NCBI GenBank assembly: GCA_903826865.1
Contig: CAIKGD010000083.1
Location: 17,034 to 81,033, forward strand
Direction: 5' to 3'
DNA length: 64,000 nucleotides
Source: an uncultured Verrucomicrobiota bacterium
Lineage (GTDB): Bacteria; Verrucomicrobiota; Kiritimatiellia; Kiritimatiellales; Tichowtungiaceae
In this document: positions 44,510 through 51,755 of the stretch, in pieces
How positions within the stretch are numbered: position 1 is the first letter of the stretch
How the letters are laid out: every line of letters starts with the position of its first letter
Made by a program: the position numbers and the translations under genes
The notes under the pieces: model-generated
Database searches by the model: none
The model's input: only the letters and a program-made list of their open reading frames with translations
Told to the model about the DNA's origin: nothing

Positions 44510-44538
44510 AGCTTAGTGAGTGAACCGCGACCCGTCAA
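44510..44538 (-). promoter_or_regulatory. Candidate promoter of dinD
   Basis: On the minus strand TTGACG (44538-44533) and TAAGCT (44515-44510) are separated by 17 bp, about 40 bp before the dinD ATG. Consensus match only. Confidence 0.35.
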
Positions 44539-44558
44539 TTTAAAGGATCGAAAGAAGA

Positions 44559-46010
44559 TTAAAGTTTATAAAGCAAAGGCAGTGTCAGACAGAAAACTGT
44601 CCAGTCGGCGGCGCTGTCTTCCAGCTCCAGCGTACCGCCGTGGGCACGGGCGATTTCGCGGGCCAGACTCAGGCCGAGGCCGGCACCGTCAATCGAACGG
44701 TTGCGGGATTTGTTGGCGCGGTAGAAGCGTTCGAAAACACGGCCACGCTCTTCCGGCGGAATGGTTTCGCCGCGATTCGAAATCCGTAAGACCGCGCGGC
44801 CGCCTTCGGTTTTCAGCGACAGAATAACCGGCGATTCGCCGCGGCAGAATTTGACCGCGTTGCTCGCCAGATTCTGGATGACCTGATTGAGCAGGTCGGG
44901 ATCGGCCATGACCTGAACGTCCGGCTGAAGTTCCGGCTGAACTGCAAGTCCGGGCGCGAGCGTTTGAATATCTTCGCCGACCGCTTCGATCAGGTGCGTC
45001 AGATTGACGGTCTCTTTGCTGAGCGCCATCTGTCCGGAATCGGCCTGCGCCAGCAGCAGCAGTTTGCGGATGATGGATTTCAGCCGCTGAACTTCGTCGA
45101 GCAGTTCTTTATAGGTGCGCTGATCGGCGGAACCGTCGGCCGCCGCCTGCAAAGCATTCTCCAGCTCCCCTTGCAGAATGGTCAGCGGCGTTTTCAGTTC
45201 GTGCGCCGCGTCAGCGCTGAAGCGCACCGCCTGCTTAAAACTGGATTCAAGCCGGTCGAGCATCTGATTGATCAGTGTGACGAGCTGGCGGAATTCGTGA
45301 TCGGCGCGGGTTACGGAAATCCGACGATCGAGATTGCGGGCGGTAATATTTCCAACCGTTCCTGCGATAGTTCGTACCGGACGGAGCGCCAGCAGGGCCA
45401 GCAGCCAGCCGACGGCGATCATCAGCAGAAGCGCAACCGGTCCCGCCAGCAGCAAGGCATTGCGGAAGCGGAGCACTTCGGCATTCAGCGGTTCGAGATT
45501 CATTCCCAGAAACAGCGTTATCTCCGGATTACGGATCGCCATCACCCGCCAGTTTCCAACGGTTGTAAATCCGGGCCCGCTGATTTCCAGCGGCGGCGGC
45601 GCGGGCGGCCGCTGTTTCTGCGGCTGATCGAACGGACGCGGGCGGGTCTCCTCTGCCGGAACTTCAGCCCGGGCTGTAACCGGCGCAGGAAATTTCAGAC
45701 CGGAAGCTTCAGCCGGCCACTGCGGAGAGGCGAATAGAACTTCGCCGCTGTTATCGACCACTTTTAAAACAAACTGCCGGGCGGCATCGTCGCCGTAAAG
45801 CGTTTTGAGCGAACCGTCAAACCGCTGCCAATGGTTGCGCGGCTGCGTCCTGCGGATATTGGCTTCGACCAGCGCGCGCAGCTCGCGGTCGGTGCGGTCA
45901 ATGCCGATCCGGTGAATCATCTGCAGGAAGAACAGACTGAAGCCCAGCAGCAGCGCGCCGGAGAGAGCGACGCTGTAGAGTCCGAATTTCAGTTTGAATG
46001 AGCGAAACAT
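44559..46010 (-). CDS. Sensor histidine kinase (CusS/QseC-like)
   Basis: 483 residues. Two membrane helices (residues about 11-31 and 186-208) enclose a periplasmic sensor with a Pro-rich stretch (PQKQRPPAPPPLEISGPG). HAMP-like region, then HisKA with phospho-acceptor H270 (AAHELKTPLTIL), and HATPase blocks NLASNAVKFCRG and GAGLGLSLAREIAR. It likely phosphorylates the regulator at 46166. The genes are 155 bp apart, filled by repeats. The 3' end was the place where dinD came in; a second copy of that end lies at 43510. Signal is unknown. Confidence 0.93.
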   Translation of the reverse strand: MFRSFKLKFGLYSVALSGALLLGFSLFFLQMIHRIGIDRTDRELRALVEANIRRTQPRNHWQRFDGSLKTLYGDDAARQFVLKVVDNSGEVLFASPQWPAEASGLKFPAPVTARAEVPAEETRPRPFDQPQKQRPPAPPPLEISGPGFTTVGNWRVMAIRNPEITLFLGMNLEPLNAEVLRFRNALLLAGPVALLLMIAVGWLLALLALRPVRTIAGTVGNITARNLDRRISVTRADHEFRQLVTLINQMLDRLESSFKQAVRFSADAAHELKTPLTILQGELENALQAAADGSADQRTYKELLDEVQRLKSIIRKLLLLAQADSGQMALSKETVNLTHLIEAVGEDIQTLAPGLAVQPELQPDVQVMADPDLLNQVIQNLASNAVKFCRGESPVILSLKTEGGRAVLRISNRGETIPPEERGRVFERFYRANKSRNRSIDGAGLGLSLAREIARAHGGTLELEDSAADWTVFCLTLPLLYKL

Positions 46011-46017
46011 GAGAATG

Positions 46018-46051
46018 TCAGTTATAAGTTATCAGTGATCAGTTATGAGTT
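46018..46051. repeat. TCAGTTAT-type simple dispersed repeat
   Basis: TCAGTTATAAGTTATCAGTGATCAGTTATGAGTT: the 8-bp words TCAGTTAT, TCAGTGAT and AGTTATGA recur. It lies between the kinase and regulator genes. Confidence 0.45.
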
Positions 46052-46146
46052 GATGCGTTGGGCGATCCAAAGGCAGGGCGATTTCGCCGAAAGCGCCGCC
46101 AGCCCTGAAGGAAGATCGGACGGCTCGGCGATCCGTCCCTACCCGG

Positions 46147-46181
46147 GATTCGTGTCGATTCGTGTTCATTCGCGGTTCCCC
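46147..46181. repeat. GATTCGTGT repeat overlapping the regulator stop codon
   Basis: GATTCGTGTCGATTCGTGTT recurs internally and runs on into CATTCGCGGTTCCC. The last four codons and stop of the regulator gene (GNRE*) are inside it, so the repeat supplies the end of the protein. Confidence 0.45.
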
Positions 46182-46846
46182 TCCGGTTTGAAGCGGTAGC
46201 CGACGCCGCGGACGGTTTCGATAAACTGTTCGCCGTCGCGGTCGGTTTTTTCGCGGATGCGCCGGATGCAGACTTCGACCAGATTAGTCTGCGGATCGAA
46301 ACCGTAGCCCCAGACCTGCTCCAGCAGCTGGTCGCGGGTGAAAATCTTTCCGGGCGAACGCATCAGATGCTCGAGCAGGCTGAATTCGCGCGGCGCAAAA
46401 ATGATTTCTTCCTCGCCGTACTGCGCATGCCGTGTGATCAGGTTGAGCATCAGCGGTCCGGAGCGCAGTACGCTGAGCGTTTCACCGGAGGTGCGGCGTA
46501 CCACGGCCCGCAGACGCGCCAGCAGTTCGTCCATGAAAAACGGTTTGGTGATGTAGTCGTCGGCGCCGAGGTTCAGCCCTTCGACGCGTTCGTTCATTTC
46601 CGAGCGGGCGGTGAGCAGAATCACCGGAACTGTGTTCCGGTGTTCGCGCAGTTCTTTGAGGATGCTGAGTCCGTCGCGCCCCGGCAGCATGATATCGAGC
46701 AGAATGACATCGAATGAACCGGCGGCGGCCAGCGCAAAGGCCTCGTCGCCGTCGCCGGAAACCGTCACAGAAAATCCCTGCGTCTCAAGACCTTTGCGGA
46801 CAAACCTCGCAATCTTCGCTTCATCCTCAACCAGGAGAATTTTCAT
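46166..46846 (-). CDS. OmpR/PhoB-family response regulator
   Basis: 226 residues. Receiver domain with acid pocket VEDE and phospho-acceptor D51 (VILLDIMLPGRDG); TKPFF with the conserved Lys. C-terminal winged helix: FAPREFSLLEHLMRSPGKIF, then NLVEVCIRRIREKTD and VRGVGYRF. CusR/CopR-like in layout. A palindrome CATTACGGTTCCGTAATG lies 47 bp before the ATG and the same core precedes the ASST/sulfatase operon, so it may regulate itself and that operon. The kinase gene lies downstream. Confidence 0.93.
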   Translation of the reverse strand: MKILLVEDEAKIARFVRKGLETQGFSVTVSGDGDEAFALAAAGSFDVILLDIMLPGRDGLSILKELREHRNTVPVILLTARSEMNERVEGLNLGADDYITKPFFMDELLARLRAVVRRTSGETLSVLRSGPLMLNLITRHAQYGEEEIIFAPREFSLLEHLMRSPGKIFTRDQLLEQVWGYGFDPQTNLVEVCIRRIREKTDRDGEQFIETVRGVGYRFKPEGNRE

Positions 46847-46892
46847 GAGCGCGAGCTTACCGCCCCTTCCGCCCGCAAACCATCCCTTTTCC

Positions 46893-46910
46893 CATTACGG
46901 TTCCGTAATG
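46893..46910. promoter_or_regulatory. Putative operator of the response regulator gene
   Basis: CATTACGG-TT-CCGTAATG: 8-bp perfect arms around TT. The inner 16 bp is identical to 42591-42606. It lies 46 bp before the regulator ATG, where an autoregulated OmpR-type promoter would carry its site. Confidence 0.65.
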
Positions 46911-46919
46911 ATTCATCGA

Positions 46920-46939
46920 GGTTTCCAATGTCTGGAACC
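46920..46939. repeat. TTTCCA-N5-TGGAA palindrome
   Basis: GGTTTCCA-ATGTC-TGGAACC has nearly perfect arms. It is 11 bp after the stop of the CPBP protease gene. Same family as at 9212, 9243 and 22701. Confidence 0.45.
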
Positions 46940-46950
46940 GGCGCAGCCGG

Positions 46951-47703
46951 TTACCAGAACCAGTAGGCGCCGGTTTTGACAGCGTACCAGCCGAGCAGTC
47001 CGTTGGTGACGGCGTGCGCTAAGACGGCGGCCCAGATGTCGCGGGTTTTCACCATCAGCCAGGTGAACATCAGTCCGCAGAGAAAGCCCATCAGCCATTC
47101 ATTGTGTTCGAGCGCAAAGAGCACGGCCACCAGAATGCACATTTTGTTATCCAGTCTACCGATGTCTTTCTGAAAAAACGGACTGCCCTGCATCCAGCGG
47201 TAGACGAAGCCGCGGAAGAAAAATTCTTCGATCGCGCCGATCACCAGCGTGGTGCCGAGCATGTGCACCCAGAAAAGCGGCCAGCCGGTGGTGCGCGGAT
47301 CGTAATGATAGAGTCCGTTGGCACCCATTTCGAGCGGCTCGCGCAGTTTGCCGAACTTCATCAGCTCAACAAAATACCGGTCATAGAATTCACTGATTTT
47401 CGGGAAAGCGCTTTTAAAAAATTCCGATTCCAGACCAACCCAGAAAATGAAAACCAGCAGACCGACCGCCAGTGCAAGCGGAACATTTTTCAGTTTCAGC
47501 GGAGTGTACCAGCGCCACGGACGGCAGATCAGCAGAAGAACGATCCCGGCAACAGTCTGTATGGCGTAGTGCGTGCCGGACGGATCGCCCAGCAGCGACA
47601 TCATCAGCAGCCAGGCAAGATACGGAATGGTATGAACCCAGACGGCCTTGTCGTTTTCCTTATCCAGCTCCGGCGTCCACTCGACTTTTGTTTTTGCAGA
47701 CAT
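46951..47703 (-). CDS. CPBP-family intramembrane protease (CAAX-type, exosortase-associated subtype likely)
   Basis: 250 residues with about seven hydrophobic segments. The CPBP motifs are present: EEFFFRG (EExxxR), FALEHNEW (FxxxH) and HAVTNGLLG (HxxxN). Such proteins are membrane metalloproteases or their relatives. The layout, with a charged N-terminus and GLYHYDPRTTGWPLFWVHML before the EExxxR motif, resembles the CAAX-protease-related group linked to PEP-CTERM/exosortase systems in environmental bacteria. No exosortase gene is in the window. Confidence 0.85.
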   Translation of the reverse strand: MSAKTKVEWTPELDKENDKAVWVHTIPYLAWLLMMSLLGDPSGTHYAIQTVAGIVLLLICRPWRWYTPLKLKNVPLALAVGLLVFIFWVGLESEFFKSAFPKISEFYDRYFVELMKFGKLREPLEMGANGLYHYDPRTTGWPLFWVHMLGTTLVIGAIEEFFFRGFVYRWMQGSPFFQKDIGRLDNKMCILVAVLFALEHNEWLMGFLCGLMFTWLMVKTRDIWAAVLAHAVTNGLLGWYAVKTGAYWFW

Positions 47704-47759
47704 GCGCGAAAACTACCGGACGGCTCTCCGGCAGAAAAGTAAAAACTCCGCCGCCGCAG

Positions 47760-48218
47760 TCAATTAATCACCAGAATCGTCGCGTTGAGCGCTCCGGCGA
47801 ACGAAACCCAGAGAAAGTACGGAAGCATCAGCCACGCTGCCGGACGGCTGCGCTGACTGAACAGCCCGATGCAAAGCAGGATCATAAACCAAAGCATCAC
47901 CAGCGAAACCAGCGCCCAGTCCGGGCGGTGCAGGCCGAAAAAGAGCGGACTCCAGAGCGCGTTGAGTAAAAGCTGTGCAGCGTAAACGGTGAAAACGGCG
48001 CGCCGGTCTTCGCGATGGCCGTGCGTCCACGCAAAATAACCCGCCAGTCCGATCAGGAAATAAAGCGTCGTCCACACCGGGCCGAAAAGATACGAAGGCG
48101 GATTCCAGACCGGCTTGTTCAGTGCCATATACCAGCTGCCGGTTTTCACCGCAACTGCGCTGAGCGACGGCAGAAAAGCGATAACGATAAACAGCAGAAA
48201 CGTTCCGGTCTTTTTCAT
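47760..48218 (-). CDS. tspO: TspO/MBR family protein
   Basis: 152 residues from ATG 48218; an upstream open frame to 48605 is antisense to rlmN and not used. Five membrane helices and the family block WYMALNKPVWNPPSYLFGPV, then WTTLYFLIGLAGYFAW and QLLLNALWSPLFFGLHRPDW. TspO proteins bind porphyrins and related ligands in the outer or inner membrane and are stress linked. It is divergent from rlmN. Confidence 0.92.
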   Translation of the reverse strand: MKKTGTFLLFIVIAFLPSLSAVAVKTGSWYMALNKPVWNPPSYLFGPVWTTLYFLIGLAGYFAWTHGHREDRRAVFTVYAAQLLLNALWSPLFFGLHRPDWALVSLVMLWFMILLCIGLFSQRSRPAAWLMLPYFLWVSFAGALNATILVIN

Positions 48219-48317
48219 GCCGCACAGCCTATCCCAACATCGGAAAATCGGAAAGCGGTTTCCCGGCCTAAGTAAAACAAAAGCGACACCGGCGCCGTCC
48301 TGTGTTACATCCTCGCC

Positions 48318-49364
48318 ATGCCGATTCTCCTGAAAAACCAGACCGCCGAAGAACTGCACAGCCAGCTCGGCATTACGCTCCGGCAGGCGCGAATGATTCA
48401 GGCCGCCGTCATCCGGAAAGGCAAACTGCCGGAGGCGCAGGCTGAGATTTCGGAAAAAGCGCTGAAAACGATCCGGGCCGCGACGGAAATTCCGAATCTG
48501 ACTATCATGGATAAAAAGGTCTCGCCGCAGGACGGCTTCGCCAAATATCTGTTTCACGGCGACGGCCCGGAGCCGTTTGAAGCCGTCCGCATTCCGCTGC
48601 TGCACCGCGAAGAAGATCAGAAATATATCGTCTGCGTCAGCTCACAGGTCGGCTGTGCGCTGGGTTGCGCCTTCTGCTACACCGGCAAAATGGGCTTTAT
48701 CCGCAACCTCTCCGCGTGGGAAATGGTCGATCAGGTTCTAAAAATCCGCGACGACTCGGAACATCCGGTACGCGGCGTGGTCTTCATGGGCATGGGTGAA
48801 CCGTTCCTTAACTACGACGAGGTCATCCGCGCCGCGCGTATTCTCTCCGAACCGTGCGGCGGAGCCATTTCCGCCAAAGCGATTACGATCTCCACCTCCG
48901 GCATCGCGCCCGCCATCCGGCGCTTTACCGCCGAACGCCAGCCCTTCCGGCTGGTCATTTCGTTGACTTCCGCCGATCCGCAGAAACGGCTTGAACTCAT
49001 GCCGGTTGAAGGGTTGCACCCGACTTCCGAACTGATGGACGCGCTGCGCGAACGCTATGCCGCAACTGGCAAACGGATTCCGCTGGCGTGGACGATGATT
49101 TCCGGCGTCAATACCGGCGAAAAAGATGCCAAACAACTGGCTGGGCTGACAAACGGGGTTCCCATTATGCTTGATCTGATTGATGTGAATGATCCGTCCG
49201 GAAAATATGCCCCGCCTTCACCGGAAGAATTGAACGCCTTCCGCGACGCCCTGCGCCTGCATCTCAGCGCGCCTGTTGTCCGCCGTTACGGCGGCGGAAA
49301 AGATATTTCCGCCGCCTGCGGCCTGCTCGTCAGCACCCGGTCGGCACGAAATAATGCGGGGTGA
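48318..49364 (+). CDS. rlmN: RlmN/Cfr-family radical SAM 23S rRNA methyltransferase
   Basis: 348 residues. The radical-SAM cluster motif is CALGCAFC (C113, C117, C120). GMGEPFLNYDEVIRA, SISTSG-like ITISTSGIAPAIRR, and the C-terminal catalytic Cys in DISAACGLL are present. RlmN makes 2-methyladenosine at A2503 of 23S rRNA and A37 of tRNA. Cfr (C8) is a relative, but a chromosomal single copy next to housekeeping-type genes fits RlmN better. The N-terminal domain is a little shorter than in E. coli. Confidence 0.88.
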   Translation: MPILLKNQTAEELHSQLGITLRQARMIQAAVIRKGKLPEAQAEISEKALKTIRAATEIPNLTIMDKKVSPQDGFAKYLFHGDGPEPFEAVRIPLLHREEDQKYIVCVSSQVGCALGCAFCYTGKMGFIRNLSAWEMVDQVLKIRDDSEHPVRGVVFMGMGEPFLNYDEVIRAARILSEPCGGAISAKAITISTSGIAPAIRRFTAERQPFRLVISLTSADPQKRLELMPVEGLHPTSELMDALRERYAATGKRIPLAWTMISGVNTGEKDAKQLAGLTNGVPIMLDLIDVNDPSGKYAPPSPEELNAFRDALRLHLSAPVVRRYGGGKDISAACGLLVSTRSARNNAG

Positions 49365-49408
49365 ACGCGCGCGGTGGAGTGTGCTTACCTGACCGGCAGG
49401 CGCACACC

Positions 49409-51652
49409 TTAAGGTTGTAGAACTATGTTTGTTGGACTCGAAACATACCCCAAGAAGCCGAGATATCGTGTCATTCCATTATAAGGTTTCAAAACACACG
49501 CGTCCGAATCCACATAGTGATAGGGATCCGTGGACAGAGAAATCTTATCGTCAAGGGTGCTCTGCAGAACAAAAAGCGGAAGCTCTTTGTATAACGGCTT
49601 GTTGTGAGTGTCAATAAGATGAGTGGCTGTACTATTGGTCGTTGGCATCCCGCTCGCCGACTTATACCAGCACATGTTTGTCACCTCTGACTGTGCGTTT
49701 GTGTACACGTAAAAGGTGCAATTGGTTACAAGACTAGTCGTTACGCTGGACATAACCTGAGTCCGGCTGCCGCACACAAGATAGTACCGGCCATAAAAAG
49801 CCTTTCCCGGTTCGATTTTAACCCGATGAGTTGTCCAGTGCGAAGCCCTGTTTACCCAGTTAGTCTCATTAGGTAAATTACTCGGCGCAGAAGAAAAGTT
49901 CCATAAACTTGATTGCCATTGCCAGGTTGGCGTCTGAACGCTGTCTTGCCCGAAGACAATCCCGAGCGTGTCATCGAAGCCATTAGTTCCAGTCCCGTTA
50001 CACGCCATAGCCCAACCTGCCGTATCGTTAAATAGAGTACTGTTCACCACATTTGAAGGCGGCCGTGTCATTGTTCCATCTGGCACGCTGGTAAAATAGT
50101 TTTGGAAGGATGTATTCCGCAATCCAGTCCATGGAAGACACACATAGTTCTGCGTAGAACACCCGAAATTGTAAATCACATGACTGGCCTCCAGAATACC
50201 CTGCCCGATATCCCGGTATTCGGTGTAACAGATAATATCTGATTTATAGTCCGTGGGAACGTGTGGCTGCTGCGGCCAACTTACCATCCGGTAGTTCCGA
50301 TTCGTAACATCTGCAAATCCACCGAGGTAGGGCGAATAAAAGGGCACCACCCCGCCACCGTTTGCATCAGCATTGGTATCGTTCAAGGCAATGCCCGCCT
50401 GATGGTGACAATATCTCTCAGTTACCGGCTCTGTTGGATATGTACTATCCCACACAACAGTCTGGAAAACTTCGTCCATCCACGGGCAAGCATATGTTCC
50501 GTGATAATAAGGGTCATTTGTATCAGCAGTCCGCCATTGCGGGGGAATCGCCTCCCCAAAATGGCTTCTCAGCGAATAAATCTGCCCCCCATGGCCAACG
50601 CGCAAATCCCAGGATCTTTGCAGATCGCACTGCCTGCTGTCAGGGTAGTACTGGGTATTAACCAGTCGTTCCTGAAACACATGTTCTTCGGAAAACGGGA
50701 TCCACCATGAAGACCCGCTGTTCGTATAGTCCGCTGACGCCGTGAACGTCTGGTTGGTTCCCGGGATCAAACCACGTGTGCTCGTCGGGAAAACATCCAG
50801 CAGGGTCTTCAACTCGTTCGTGCTCCGGAACTCCTGAATCTTCCGCTGAGTTAAAGTGTATGTATTCGTATTGCCGCTCGTTACCCAGGTCACGGTGGCA
50901 GTACAATAACGACCCCCACGTTCAATTAAAAAATTCGGTCTATTGGTTGAGGAGACCCTCATAAACGTATTGGTAAACGCGAATGGCGCATATCCAATAT
51001 CTAAAACAACATTGTGTGATTTCACACTAATTGCATTTGTAGCGCCCTTTATTTCTAAAAATCCGCTGTTGGTCGTCCCGTTGAATTTAAAGACGGTTTC
51101 GTTGATGTTCGATGGGTGAAAGCACGCGCCGGCGGTGATGAATAGACGCCCGGCTCCGTCAAACTCAATGCTTCCGGCGCCATTGGTTGATCCGAGGAAG
51201 ACACTGTTTGAGACCGTCAAGGTTCCGCCGGTAAAACGCAGTTTGCCGGTACCCGCCAAGTTCGGGTCGCACGCGATCCTTAGAAACTGGTTCGAATGGT
51301 TTCCCCCGTTGATAACAAGCATGCCGTTGTTTGTGTTTCCGATATACAAATATTTGCAGCTGAACTGACTGTTGTTACTGAAGATAACTGTAGAGTCCCC
51401 GCCCCTGCCGATATAGAAAGAAGACTGGGAAGGAGTTGTGGTAGAAGCGAGATAGGCATTAACCGGAACTAATCCCGTATCTGAAAGGGATATCGGGAAA
51501 ATGTATCCGGTCCAGTTTGTCGACAAGGCAAAGTTGCTGTTGATAGTGTAGCCGAATGTCCGTTCTGCCGCCCGAGACTCACTGTATAATAACAGTGTAA
51601 CCAGCCAAACCAACACACTCACAGACCGCCATCCTCTGCTTATCCTGTTCAT
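49409..51652 (-). CDS. Large secreted protein with N-terminal beta-solenoid-like repeats, unknown C-terminal domain
   Basis: 747 residues. Signal peptide (MNRISRGWRSVSVLVWLVTL and on). Residues about 65-190 are strand repeats of the kind found in autotransporter-like solenoids: GNTNNGMLVINGGNHSNQFL, LRFTGGTLTVSNSVFLGSTN, IEFDGAGRLFITAG. The rest (about 500 residues) is rich in Trp, Tyr, Asn and Thr and is not recognised; it may be an enzyme or binding domain for a glycan. GC is clearly lower than in the sulfatase gene before it, so recent transfer is possible. It follows the sulfatase by 103 bp in the same direction. Confidence 0.75.
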   Translation of the reverse strand: MNRISRGWRSVSVLVWLVTLLLYSESRAAERTFGYTINSNFALSTNWTGYIFPISLSDTGLVPVNAYLASTTTPSQSSFYIGRGGDSTVIFSNNSQFSCKYLYIGNTNNGMLVINGGNHSNQFLRIACDPNLAGTGKLRFTGGTLTVSNSVFLGSTNGAGSIEFDGAGRLFITAGACFHPSNINETVFKFNGTTNSGFLEIKGATNAISVKSHNVVLDIGYAPFAFTNTFMRVSSTNRPNFLIERGGRYCTATVTWVTSGNTNTYTLTQRKIQEFRSTNELKTLLDVFPTSTRGLIPGTNQTFTASADYTNSGSSWWIPFSEEHVFQERLVNTQYYPDSRQCDLQRSWDLRVGHGGQIYSLRSHFGEAIPPQWRTADTNDPYYHGTYACPWMDEVFQTVVWDSTYPTEPVTERYCHHQAGIALNDTNADANGGGVVPFYSPYLGGFADVTNRNYRMVSWPQQPHVPTDYKSDIICYTEYRDIGQGILEASHVIYNFGCSTQNYVCLPWTGLRNTSFQNYFTSVPDGTMTRPPSNVVNSTLFNDTAGWAMACNGTGTNGFDDTLGIVFGQDSVQTPTWQWQSSLWNFSSAPSNLPNETNWVNRASHWTTHRVKIEPGKAFYGRYYLVCGSRTQVMSSVTTSLVTNCTFYVYTNAQSEVTNMCWYKSASGMPTTNSTATHLIDTHNKPLYKELPLFVLQSTLDDKISLSTDPYHYVDSDACVLKPYNGMTRYLGFLGYVSSPTNIVLQP

Positions 51653-51755
51653 AACGCCTCCTTCTATTTTTTCACCGCCTCATTTTGTCCTGCTCTCTTG
51701 TTCCAAACATTAAATTTTGTTTCTGTAAAAATGTGTTTCTATAAATATTGTTTCT

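Noticed and set aside
44471..44558. A LexA box before dinD
   Set aside because: No convincing palindrome was found, and LexA boxes of this phylum are not known to me well enough to claim one.
48219..48605. Longer form of TspO reaching 48605
   Set aside because: The addition is antisense to rlmN and unlike any TspO; ATG 48218 begins the usual protein.
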